Part shown: piece after piece, positions 41,216 to 49,314 of the stretch | Layout: the number at the start of each line of letters is the position of its first letter | Position numbering within the stretch: the first letter of the stretch is position 1 | Assembly: GCA_965263305.1 (NCBI GenBank) | Contig: OZ253666.1 | Coordinates: forward strand, 1,178,001-1,242,000 | Direction: 5' to 3' | Length of the DNA stretch: 64,000 bases | From: MED-G105 sp965263305 | GTDB lineage: Bacteria; Pseudomonadota; Alphaproteobacteria; Caulobacterales; Parvularculaceae | Translations under genes and position numbers: made by a program | The notes under the pieces: generated by a model | Databases searched by the model: none | What the model saw: the letters and a program-made list of their open reading frames with translations, nothing else | Told to the model about the DNA's origin: nothing

Positions 41216-42373
41216 CTATTTAGCAATATCATCTAACGCTTCTTCCAGGGCGGCCCATAATATCTCCGTCGGTTCAATACCGACGGATAATCGCACGAAC
41301 CCTTCCGGCACCGCATCCCCCCAGCGGATGCGTCGCTCCGCGGAGGAGTGAACGCCCCCAAAACTCGTCGACTGGGCGAGGAACGGGCAATTGCGCATCA
41401 GGGCGTTAGCGGCCTCTGCGCTTTCCATTTCGAAGCTGATCATAAAACCAAAGCCCGTCATCTGCTCCCGTGCGATCTCATGGGACGGATCATCGGGCAA
41501 ACCGGGATAGCGCACCATGCGAATGGTGCGATGGGCCGCAAGACGCGGGGCAATGGCGCCGGCGGTCTCCCCCATCCGGGCGAGGCGAACCTCTAACGTC
41601 TCCATCCCACGGTGGACGAGCCATGCTTCAAACGGGCCGGGGATCGCGCCGGAGAACTTCCGCCAGTCCCGTATCGCCGCTTCCAAAGCGGGGTCGCGGG
41701 TCGCGGCATGGCCAAACAGCACATCGCTGTGGCCGCCGGGCGCTTTTGTATCGGCCGCCACGACAATGTCCGCCCCAAGATCAAGTGGACGTTGAAGATA
41801 GGCCGTCATGGTCGTGTTATCAACAACGAGACGCGCGCCCGCGCCATGGGCCCGCATGGCGGTCTCACGGAGATCACAAACATCGAGGAGCGGATTGGAC
41901 GGCGTCTCGGCAAAGACCAATGCAACGCCCTCAAACGACATCTCGCCCAAGGCTGACGTCGCGCACTCAATCACCTTAACGCCGAGACCACTTAAAAACC
42001 GCGACGCCAGAATGCGCGTTGCGTGATACCCGTCGGAGGGCAAGATCACCTTATCGCCCGCTTTCACCACAGCAAACAAACTGGCGCAGATCGCCGCCAT
42101 GCCGGAGGGAAAGGCGATGGTCGGCGCGTCCTCCAAAAGGGCGATCTGTGTTTCAACGGCGTCAAGGGTGGGGCTCGCAAACCGACCATATGCGTAGGGC
42201 GCTGTGTCGACGGCTTCCTCTCCCGGTAAGTGAAAGGCGGAGGCTGTGACGAGGGGCGGGGCCAACGGGTCGCCAACCGCCAAATGGGTGGATCGATAAT
42301 GCAGCAACTGCGCGGCGCGGACCGCCGATGATCCGTTAGAAGGAGAGCCATTTGAAGAAGATGATGCGACCAT
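41216..42373 (-). CDS. Cys/Met-metabolism PLP-dependent enzyme (cystathionine gamma-lyase/synthase type)
   Basis: A 385-residue aspartate-aminotransferase-fold enzyme of the Cys/Met metabolism family. Family marks are STHLAVGDPLAPPLVTASAF, GRFASPTLDAVETQIALLED, AFPSGMAAICASL, VDNTTMTAYLQRPLDLGADI, and the PLP lysine in ADTKAPGGHSDVLFG. The PLP site TKAPGGHSD differs from the usual TKYxxGHSD in the residues after the lysine. The C-terminus is HSSAERRIRWGDAVPEGFVR and LSVGIEPTEILW. It could be cystathionine gamma-lyase, gamma-synthase or methionine gamma-lyase. The first 18 residues are a Ser/Asn-rich extension. Confidence 0.9.
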   Translation of the reverse strand: MVASSSSNGSPSNGSSAVRAAQLLHYRSTHLAVGDPLAPPLVTASAFHLPGEEAVDTAPYAYGRFASPTLDAVETQIALLEDAPTIAFPSGMAAICASLFAVVKAGDKVILPSDGYHATRILASRFLSGLGVKVIECATSALGEMSFEGVALVFAETPSNPLLDVCDLRETAMRAHGAGARLVVDNTTMTAYLQRPLDLGADIVVAADTKAPGGHSDVLFGHAATRDPALEAAIRDWRKFSGAIPGPFEAWLVHRGMETLEVRLARMGETAGAIAPRLAAHRTIRMVRYPGLPDDPSHEIAREQMTGFGFMISFEMESAEAANALMRNCPFLAQSTSFGGVHSSAERRIRWGDAVPEGFVRLSVGIEPTEILWAALEEALDDIAK

Positions 42374-42494
42374 GAGAACGCCTTTTGGGTAGGGCCAAAA
42401 GAAACGTTATACGCCGATTAGGGCCCCGCGCGACAGTCGGTTATCGAGTTGTGAGAACGGGGGTGAGTGCTTCTAGACAACCGCCTACGGATCA

Positions 42495-42821
42495 CTAGGC
42501 CGATGTCTCGCTCACCCGCAAGCGATCCCGCAATGCGGAGAAGCGCAGAATGATCCAGACCGCGGCCCAGACATTGCCGAGAATGAAAATGGGCGCCGCC
42601 CAAAATAGCCTTAGGGCCCAACCTCGTTCGGCTAGCATAATGACGGCGGCGGTGATCAAAAACCCAAGATAGAGATCGATGAAGGTCACGACGGTCCAAG
42701 GGTCGCTAAGCATACCCTCCAAAATGATCGTTAAGCTTCGTGTTTCTCCTGAAAACACAACCGCAATTGCGCCAGACAGCATTAACGCACCTATGGCGAT
42801 CAAAATCCTAAAAAAACTCAT
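42495..42821 (-). CDS. DUF1475-like small integral membrane protein
   Basis: A 108-residue protein with three hydrophobic helices at about residues 5-25, 44-62 and 72-92. The motif DPWTVVTFIDLYLGFLITAA, with Asp and Tyr next to the second helix, and FWAAPIFILGNVWAAVWIIL are characteristic of the DUF1475 group. The family has no assigned function. It is monocistronic on the minus strand. Confidence 0.75.
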   Translation of the reverse strand: MSFFRILIAIGALMLSGAIAVVFSGETRSLTIILEGMLSDPWTVVTFIDLYLGFLITAAVIMLAERGWALRLFWAAPIFILGNVWAAVWIILRFSALRDRLRVSETSA

Positions 42822-42917
42822 AACCCAGCTACGATGACGCTCGCTAACTGGATTATCGATGGCGCATCGACAGTCCGCATTTCAATTAAAAAGCTAATGA
42901 ATAACGTCGGCAGGACT

Positions 42918-43172
42918 TTAATAAATCACATCCGGATCACTTGATTGGTCCTTTTGGATCAATCGCAACCGCGCGGCCGCTCGCCGTAACACCTGCGCTG
43001 CATCAGTTTCGCCTTTAAACTCTAAGCGCGTGGCGATGCTTTCGTGGTTCAAATATTTCTGTTCCAAACGGTTACTAAGAATGCGCACAACATCCTTCTC
43101 TCCGATGGCGGCTCGCTTGGGTTGAGCTTGCCCGTAGGGCGTGTTTTTTCTGTTTTTCTGAACCGCTTTCAT
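42918..43172 (-). CDS. Small basic protein of unknown function
   Basis: I place the start at ATG 43172 (MKAVQKNRKNTPYGQ) because GGAG lies six bases upstream; a longer frame to 43247 is unsupported. The 84-residue product is soluble and basic, rich in Arg, Lys and Gln, with helices in EKDVVRILSNRLEQKYLNHE and SIATRLEFKGETDAAQVLRR. It does not resemble a known family. It may be DNA- or RNA-binding by charge, but this is a guess. Confidence 0.55.
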   Translation of the reverse strand: MKAVQKNRKNTPYGQAQPKRAAIGEKDVVRILSNRLEQKYLNHESIATRLEFKGETDAAQVLRRAAARLRLIQKDQSSDPDVIY

Positions 43173-43353
43173 GGTCATCTCCGTGGCCGTTCTGCTGGTT
43201 CCCCCGTTCGCAATAAGAAGCACGGGGTATGCCAAGAAATGACCCAAGCGGAGTTCTTTCTATTTTGTAAGAAACGCTATGGTTACACCTATTTTCACCG
43301 TGCCAGGAGCAACTACCAAGGCGATACCGGCTGTTTGTGGTGTTTCAAATACA

Positions 43354-44787
43354 CTATTGCACGGGTTTCGAGCGAAACACCTCTTCGTCGAGTTCACGCT
43401 CCCATTTTGCGACCGTCGTCGCAACGGTCGCGTCGCCCGTGACATTCACGACGGTGCGCATCATGTCGAGCAAGCGGTCAAACGGGAAGATAAAGCCGAC
43501 GACCAGGGCGGTATGCTCAGGGGTCACATTAAATACTTGCAGCACCGTCGCCAGGAGGAAAAGCGACGCCGACGGAATACCCGCTGCGCCAATGGAGACA
43601 AGCGCCGCCGTCAACGCGATCAGAATGTAATGCTGCGGCTCCAGCGCGTAGCCAAAGGCCTGGGCGGTAAAGAGCGCCACAATGCCAAGGTAAAGCGCCG
43701 TCCCGTCCATGTTGATCGTGGCGCCGAGCGGCAGGACCGAGCCCGCGATAGATTTTTTCACCCCAAGGTTTTCAGAAACATTGGCGATCGTCACCGGTAA
43801 AGTCGCGGAGCTGGACGACGTTGAATAGGCGACCATTTGGGCGTCGGCGATGCCGCCGAAGAAATTCCGTATCGGCAAGCGCAAGCCAAACTTCACGATG
43901 CCGCCATAGGTCAGCCCCATATGGATGAAACAGCCGACATAGACGGCGATCACCAACCAGAAAATCGCGGTGAATGTTTCAACACCCCGGGTGCCCGCGA
44001 CATAGGCGATCAGCGCGAACACGCCGAAGGGCGCCAACTCCATGATGATCTGCGTGACGTCCAGCACTTTTTCAGAGGCGTAGGTAAAGAAGCGCCCGAT
44101 GCCGGCGCCGGCCTCGCGCATGAAGAGAACGATCACGCCGAAGATGATGGAGGTGAAGATCACCACCAGAATATCGCCGGAGGCCATGGCGACGCCGAGG
44201 GCGAAAAGGCCAACAAACAAAAGCCCGAGCCCGCCTTTGGCGCCGGCGGGCGCGCTATCATTATCAGCGCCCTTGCGCGTCGTGACAAAAAACGCGGCGA
44301 CGACGAGCGCCGCGGAGAGCGCGAGGGTCATCGGATCGAAGGTGAGAAATTTCTCAAACGGGTTTTGCGTCACCATTTGGCTGACGCGCTCAAAGAAACC
44401 AGCGGATTCTGTCGACACTTCCCGAGGCGTCGCATCGTCGAGGCTTACGCCCTTGCCCGGCTGGAACACCGTGCCCATGGCGAGGCCAATAATGTTTGCG
44501 AAGAACGTCGTCAGCAAATAGAGGACGATTGTTTTCAGGCCAATGGTGCCGAGCTTCGCCGGATCCCCGAGCGCCAGAACGCCCGCCACCAGGGTGAAGA
44601 AAATCAGGGGTATGATCACAAGACGAATGAGGGCGATGAAGATATCGCCGACAATTTTGACCTGGCCAAGCAACGCCTCGCCCGCCTCCGGGCCCATCAC
44701 CTGCATCACGGCGAGGCCAAAGCCGACGCCGAGCGCTAGGCCGAGAAGAACCCTTTTCCAGAGTTTGATTTGGAACCACCAGGCCAT
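43354..44787 (-). CDS. DAACS-family dicarboxylate/amino acid:cation symporter
   Basis: A 477-residue GltP/DctA-like transporter. The substrate motifs are intact: the serine-rich re-entrant loop AYSTSSSSATLPVTI, the NMDGTALYLG helix, and the C-terminal FDRLLDMMRTVVNVTGDATV. It imports glutamate, aspartate or C4-dicarboxylates with Na+ or H+. An insertion of roughly 55-60 residues (about 147-203, including LALSAALVVAAFFVTT and GLLFVGLFALGVAMA) adds two hydrophobic stretches before the usual FTSIIFGVIVLF. AAGGCGGCGG precedes ATG 44787. It is monocistronic. Confidence 0.93.
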   Translation of the reverse strand: MAWWFQIKLWKRVLLGLALGVGFGLAVMQVMGPEAGEALLGQVKIVGDIFIALIRLVIIPLIFFTLVAGVLALGDPAKLGTIGLKTIVLYLLTTFFANIIGLAMGTVFQPGKGVSLDDATPREVSTESAGFFERVSQMVTQNPFEKFLTFDPMTLALSAALVVAAFFVTTRKGADNDSAPAGAKGGLGLLFVGLFALGVAMASGDILVVIFTSIIFGVIVLFMREAGAGIGRFFTYASEKVLDVTQIIMELAPFGVFALIAYVAGTRGVETFTAIFWLVIAVYVGCFIHMGLTYGGIVKFGLRLPIRNFFGGIADAQMVAYSTSSSSATLPVTIANVSENLGVKKSIAGSVLPLGATINMDGTALYLGIVALFTAQAFGYALEPQHYILIALTAALVSIGAAGIPSASLFLLATVLQVFNVTPEHTALVVGFIFPFDRLLDMMRTVVNVTGDATVATTVAKWERELDEEVFRSKPVQ

Positions 44788-45176
44788 ACCCGCCGCCTTT
44801 TTATTTGTTGCGCCCCTTTGAGGGGCTTTCTATCGCTTGCCCCGCACTGTGCCGTCTATAGCAGCATTTTCCAACCCTGTGGGAGCGACCAAAGATGGGG
44901 CACGGCACATTGCTATGGTCCAGACCCATTAACGCTGCCCTGCGGGCACACAACGCAGACGACGAAAATCCGTCTGAACTGGTCATGAGGTTTATCGACG
45001 CGAGCGGCTTAGATGGGCGAGTTTAGGACGCTATCGAAACGCGGAGACTGGCCGGGATTAGCCGTTTCCTGACGCTAAAAAGGCACCCCGCCCACGGCTT
45101 TTATTGAACGGCGCTTGAGTTTGTCGCTCGATCGGCTAGTCATCCGTTGACTTGCATTTCATGAACGAGCGATCCG
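44788..45176. other. Divergent spacer between the symporter and the SGNH-like gene
   Basis: 389 bases with no credible gene. A short hairpin GCCCC-TTTGA-GGGGC at 44812-44826 lies 25 bases upstream of the symporter start. The half near 45176 is AT-richer. I could not identify a clear promoter for either gene. Confidence 0.3.
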
Positions 45177-45788
45177 ATGGCTGAAAAGCATATTTGCCTT
45201 ATGGGCGACTCTATCTTTGACAACGATGAGTACATTCCTGGCGAACCTGGCGTCATCGAACAGATGCGCCGTTCAATTCCGAAGACTTGGGGGGCGTTTA
45301 AGGTCGCTGTAGATGGCGACTGTATTGAGGACATCCCAAACCAACTTGAAAAGGTGCCGATGCACACGACGGATATTGTCGTGAGTATAGGCGGGAACGA
45401 CCTGATGAAGTTCCGTCATCTTCTTGCGCAGGTAGCGGAAGGAGCAAACCTGGAGGAACTCATCGCATCACCGCTCGCGGACTTTGAAATCGCGTATGGC
45501 TGGATGTTGGATACAATTTCTGAACGTGGCCTCAGATTAAGCGTCTGCAGTATCTACACTTCCATCCCTTTCGCAGAGCCAGAGATGAGGGCTCATGCAC
45601 CATCGGCGATTGGTGCGTTCAATGAGATAATCCTTCGTCTCGCGGAGGCTCGAGGCGTATCGGTAGTCCGACTAGACGCGGTATGCGCGGACGTCGATGA
45701 TTTCTCGGAAATGTCTCCAATAGAACCGTCTTCGAAAGGCGGCCAAAAGATAGTGGATGCAATTCTTCAGACGCTTGGACAAACTTGA
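45177..45788 (+). CDS. SGNH/GDSL-fold protein with altered catalytic pair
   Basis: The 203-residue protein has the SGNH hydrolase layout: block I CLMGDSIFDN with Ser12, block III SIGGNDLMKF with Gly73 and Asn74, and the C-terminal block V region. In block V the usual D-x-x-H is replaced by S180-P-I-E183 (MSPIEPSSKGG), so neither the Asp nor the His of the catalytic triad is present. Nearby acidic residues D172-D175 precede it. It may use Glu in place of His, or be a non-catalytic binding protein. Codon choice is more AT-rich than its neighbours. It is not grouped with any other gene. Confidence 0.8.
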   Translation: MAEKHICLMGDSIFDNDEYIPGEPGVIEQMRRSIPKTWGAFKVAVDGDCIEDIPNQLEKVPMHTTDIVVSIGGNDLMKFRHLLAQVAEGANLEELIASPLADFEIAYGWMLDTISERGLRLSVCSIYTSIPFAEPEMRAHAPSAIGAFNEIILRLAEARGVSVVRLDAVCADVDDFSEMSPIEPSSKGGQKIVDAILQTLGQT

Positions 45789-45916
45789 AGGCTTCTGGCG
45801 AATTTCTTACTAAGCCACAGCGACCGTTTCAGGGTGCCTCATGTCGCTCGTCTCGGCGCATAACAACGGCGAAAAAGGGTCATCTCGACCGTTCGGTGAT
45901 TTTATGGGTCCGGAGC

Positions 45917-46942
45917 CTAAGGCAGCGGCTCTATTGGCGCGGCGCAAATGATGCGGTTTACGGCAACTGGGTCTGCCGTCGCATCGAAAACGACGTCAAA
46001 ACTCGCCGTTGAGCGACGGGCGCGCCGGTTACGCTCCACGTCTAGGGGATAAAAATCGTAGCGGTGACGGAGTTCAGCCAAATCACCGTCCGGGCCTTTC
46101 TCATTACGGCTGCCAACATTTAACGCATCACCCGGACCGACGGCGCAGATGGATTGTTCGCCGCGAATTTCAGCCGCTGGCTTCACCTGGCAAGTGACCG
46201 CCATGACTTCCCCTTCGTCATAACAATGATCAATCGCCGGCTCAGCACGAGCAAAGGCGTGACCTTCGAGAAGTCCATTGTAAAGAAGCGGAAATATGGA
46301 TGACGTTTTAAAATCTTCAACACTGGCGAGGGCGTTTTCCAGCGCCTCGTCCGCCCTACCCAACTCATAGAGCTTCTCATCCACCCTATCCTCAGCGTAG
46401 GGCAATTGATCCCGGGAGTATTTCAAATTCTTCCGCGCCCGTTTCAGCTCTTTTTCCGTCGCATCGGTTTTGGCGAGGGTACCCTTTGCCCGGTCAATTT
46501 GATTCAGGTGGTAGTTGACGCTGCTCACGGCCGAATCATAGTCAGACTTCGCCGCATCCCGCGCCTTTTTAACGTAAAAGACGCGTCGCCCGCCGACATA
46601 GCCGGTTAGAAAGTCAGGTTCCTGATCGACGGAGCACACCCCGCGATAAACATCGCCGCGATAGGCGAAATCAAAGCCGTTCTGTTCCACACAGAGGTTT
46701 TCAAGCCCATCGGTTCGCCCAGCGGTATAGGCCGCTTTATCGGCGACAGCGCCAAATTCAGCGCAGCGCGCGACATGCTCCTCGAAGCGGTTTTCCAATT
46801 CGCCTTTCAAGCCGTCGGTAAAGCCAATCGCCCCCCAATCGGCGCCGACGCCGTCGGGGCCAAGGCATTCTTTTTTCGTCAGTTCGGTTGTTTCACAGGC
46901 CGTGAGAAAAACGGCCGACGCCGCCAGAACCAGAAAACGCAT
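45917..46942 (-). CDS. DUF2799 lipoprotein
   Basis: A 341-residue lipoprotein. The signal MRFLVLAASAVFLTAC ends in LTAC with Cys16. The DUF2799 domain is recognised by DWGAIGFTDGLKGELENRFE, then EHVARCAEFGAVADKAAYTA, GRTDGLENLCVEQNGFDFAY and RGDVYRGVCSVDQEPDFLTG. A charged coiled coil (about 150-200, LNQIDRAKGTLAKTDATEKE) follows, then a C-terminal domain with four cysteines. The role is unknown; such proteins face the periplasm or outer membrane. It is monocistronic, about 80 bases after ruvB on the same strand. Confidence 0.85.
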   Translation of the reverse strand: MRFLVLAASAVFLTACETTELTKKECLGPDGVGADWGAIGFTDGLKGELENRFEEHVARCAEFGAVADKAAYTAGRTDGLENLCVEQNGFDFAYRGDVYRGVCSVDQEPDFLTGYVGGRRVFYVKKARDAAKSDYDSAVSSVNYHLNQIDRAKGTLAKTDATEKELKRARKNLKYSRDQLPYAEDRVDEKLYELGRADEALENALASVEDFKTSSIFPLLYNGLLEGHAFARAEPAIDHCYDEGEVMAVTCQVKPAAEIRGEQSICAVGPGDALNVGSRNEKGPDGDLAELRHRYDFYPLDVERNRRARRSTASFDVVFDATADPVAVNRIICAAPIEPLP

Positions 46943-47023
46943 TTGGGTATCCCCCTGTTAGTCGCCCCGAAGGTCACGATAGTGAACCGCTAGACGATCG
47001 TCAAAAGACATCCCCCGCCATGA

Positions 47024-48058
47024 TCAATTAAACAGATCGTCCGTCGGTGCGCCGGGGGTTTCTTTCGGTGCGGGGAGCCCCAAATGGCGCCAGGCGCCGG
47101 CCGACAACATGCGGCCCCTTGGCGTGCGTTGTATAAGGCCCTGTTGCAGAAGAAAGGGCTCGATGACGTCTTCGACCGCATCGCGGGCTTCGGCGAGGGC
47201 GGCGGCGATTGTTTCAACCCCCACCGGACCGCCGCCATAATGCTCGGCGATTAAGCGCAGATATCGCCGGTCGAGAGGATCAAGGCCGAGGGCGTCAATC
47301 TCCAACCGTTTAAGGGCCCGGTCAGCGACAGCGGCCGTCACCTCCCCAGCGGCCTCCACCGTCGCGACATCGCGCACGCGGCGCATCAACCGTCCGGCGA
47401 CCCGCGGGGTGCCGCGACTGCGCCGGGCGATTTCCATGGCGCCGTCCGGGGTCATCGCCGCCCCCAAAAGCCGCGCCCCACGGGTGACGATCGTGGCGAG
47501 ATCATCATGGGTGTAGAAATCAAGGCGAATAGGAATGCCGAAACGGTCCAACAGGGGTTTTGCCAACAACCCTGAGCGGGTCGTCGCGCCGATCAGGGTG
47601 AAGCGTGGCAAATCGATTTTAACCGATCGGGCCGCCGGGCCCTCGCCGATCATAATATCGAGGGCGTAATCCTCCATCGCGGGATAGAGCACCTCCTCCA
47701 CCGCCGGCGTCAGTCGGTGAATTTCGTCAATGAACAGAACATCGCCCTGTTCCAAATTGGTGAGGATCGCCGCGAGATCCCCCGGCTTGGTGATCACTGG
47801 TCCGGAGGTTGATTTGAAATTCACCTCCAATTCATTGGCGACGATCTGGGCCAAGGTCGTTTTGCCAAGCCCCGGCGGTCCGTGAAAAAGAACATGATCG
47901 AGGGATTCCCCCCGGGCGCGCGCCGCCTGCACAAAGATCGAGAGATTATCCTTAGCCTGAGCTTGCCCAACAAAATCGCCAAGGCGCTTCGGCCGCAACG
48001 CGGCGTCGACATCTTCGCCCATACGCTCTGCAGTGATGAGGCGTTCTGGTTCAACCAT
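47024..48058 (-). CDS. ruvB: Holliday junction DNA helicase RuvB
   Basis: The AAA+ motor of branch migration, 344 residues from ATG 48058 (GGAGGTGATTG upstream; a TTG at 48061 adds one residue). Walker A is HGPPGLGKTTLAQI near residue 60, Walker B DVLFIDEIHRL, the sensor 1 FTLIGATTRSGLL, and the arginine-finger region RSRGTPRVAGRLMRRVRDVA. The C-terminal winged helix binds DNA (QGLIQRTPRGRMLSAGAW). It is the last gene of the ruvCAB run; 59 bases separate it from ruvA. Confidence 0.98.
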   Translation of the reverse strand: MVEPERLITAERMGEDVDAALRPKRLGDFVGQAQAKDNLSIFVQAARARGESLDHVLFHGPPGLGKTTLAQIVANELEVNFKSTSGPVITKPGDLAAILTNLEQGDVLFIDEIHRLTPAVEEVLYPAMEDYALDIMIGEGPAARSVKIDLPRFTLIGATTRSGLLAKPLLDRFGIPIRLDFYTHDDLATIVTRGARLLGAAMTPDGAMEIARRSRGTPRVAGRLMRRVRDVATVEAAGEVTAAVADRALKRLEIDALGLDPLDRRYLRLIAEHYGGGPVGVETIAAALAEARDAVEDVIEPFLLQQGLIQRTPRGRMLSAGAWRHLGLPAPKETPGAPTDDLFN

Positions 48059-48117
48059 CAATCACCTCCACCTTAACCGTTGCGCGCCGGTTATAAATGT
48101 TTTCATCCGCCCGGGGA

Positions 48118-48738
48118 TCACGCCGCCAACTCCTTCAACGCCGCTTTGATCAACGTCGCCGCATCGGCTTCGTCACCCGCAACAGCCGCTACCGCGCGGC
48201 GGGCCGCAACGCCGTCATAGCCAAGGTTCACAAGAGCGGAGATCGCATCGGCCTTCGCGCCCGCATTACCGCCGCCAGCGCCGCCTGCGGCCTCTGCGCG
48301 CGCGACCACCTTCAGCCCCACGCCGCTCGCCGGGGCAAGGCTGCCGAGTTTCGATTGCAGTTCCGTTGCGATGCGTTGGGCGATTTTCTTGCCCACCCCA
48401 TGGGCGCGGGAAATGGCGGTGACGTCTTCGGCCGCGACGGCGTCATAAAGATCCGCCGGCGGCAGAACCTGTAAAATAGCGAGGGCATGTTTAGCGCCCA
48501 CCCCTTGCACGCTTTGCAACAGGCGAAAGCTGCGGCGCTCTTCCTCGCTGTCAAAGGCATAGAGGCGAATCAAATCTTCGCGCACTAAGGTTTCAATGGA
48601 TAACATCGCCGCCTCGCCCACCGCCAGGCGGGACAATAGCCGGCCGTGAGTGTGAACTTCATAGCCGACGCCGCCGACATCAATGAGCGCAGCGTCTTCA
48701 TCCAGCGCCGCGATGGTGCCTTTCAACCGCCCGATCAT
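48118..48738 (-). CDS. ruvA: Holliday junction branch migration protein RuvA
   Basis: A 206-residue RuvA that binds the four-way junction. Domain I is an OB fold (MIGRLKGTIAALDEDAALID, then GVGYEVHTHGRLLSRLAVGE). Domain II has two helix-hairpin-helix motifs (LLQSVQGVGAKHALAIL and AISRAHGVGKKIAQRIATEL). Domain III, which binds RuvB, is ISALVNLGYDGVAARRAVAAVA. Its ATG overlaps the ruvC stop by four bases (ATGA), so the two are translationally coupled. Confidence 0.98.
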   Translation of the reverse strand: MIGRLKGTIAALDEDAALIDVGGVGYEVHTHGRLLSRLAVGEAAMLSIETLVREDLIRLYAFDSEEERRSFRLLQSVQGVGAKHALAILQVLPPADLYDAVAAEDVTAISRAHGVGKKIAQRIATELQSKLGSLAPASGVGLKVVARAEAAGGAGGGNAGAKADAISALVNLGYDGVAARRAVAAVAGDEADAATLIKAALKELAA

Positions 48739-49241
48739 GAGGCGCGCCTGCGTAGTTCTTGCGCATCGCGGTGATGGGCGTGGCAGATGGCGACGGCCAA
48801 CGCGTCGGCCGCATCGGCCGCCAACGCGCCGCTCGCAGGGATCAGCACCCGGACCATCATCTGCACCTGCGCTTTATCGGCATGCCCCTTCCCGACGACC
48901 GCTTTCTTCACCGTGTTCGCCGCGTATTCCGCGACCGGCAGCCCGGCCGCCGCCGGGGCGGCGAGCGCAACGCCCCGCGCCTCACCCAAGGTTAGCGCGT
49001 CCCGGGGGGAGGCGTTGACGAACGTCTCCTCCACCGCCGCTTCACGCGGGCCATGAGTCTCGATGATATCCCCCAGCGCTTTTTGTATCGCGGCGAGCCG
49101 CTGGGCCTTTGTCATTTTTGCGCCGGCGCGCACCACGCCAGCGCCCACAAAAGATAAGCGCGCACCAGCCCGATCAATCACCGCCCAGCCGGTCGCTCGC
49201 GCGCCAGGGTCGACGCCCAAAATTCGAATCACTTCCGTCAT
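48735..49241 (-). CDS. ruvC: Crossover junction endodeoxyribonuclease RuvC
   Basis: A 168-residue resolvase with an RNase H fold. The catalytic acidic residues are present: Asp11 in ILGVDPGARATGWAVID, Glu71 in EAAVEETFVN, and the acidic pair in ADAADALAVAICHAHH near residues 140-155. It cuts Holliday junctions symmetrically, guided by RuvAB. It is the first gene of ruvCAB. ATG 49241 begins MTEVIRILGV. A promoter is expected in the 73-base gap to 49315 but none is clear. Confidence 0.98.
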   Translation of the reverse strand: MTEVIRILGVDPGARATGWAVIDRAGARLSFVGAGVVRAGAKMTKAQRLAAIQKALGDIIETHGPREAAVEETFVNASPRDALTLGEARGVALAAPAAAGLPVAEYAANTVKKAVVGKGHADKAQVQMMVRVLIPASGALAADAADALAVAICHAHHRDAQELRRRAS

Positions 49242-49314
49242 AGACGGAGGGTACGCAGTTTAGAACGAAAGGGAAACACTATCGCCAAACAAGATGACAG
49301 GGCTGAGGCTGAGC

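Noticed and set aside
44812..44826. Hairpin upstream of the symporter as a terminator
   Set aside because: Five-base stem without a T tract on the relevant strand, and no gene reads into it. Kept only as a note in the gap entry.
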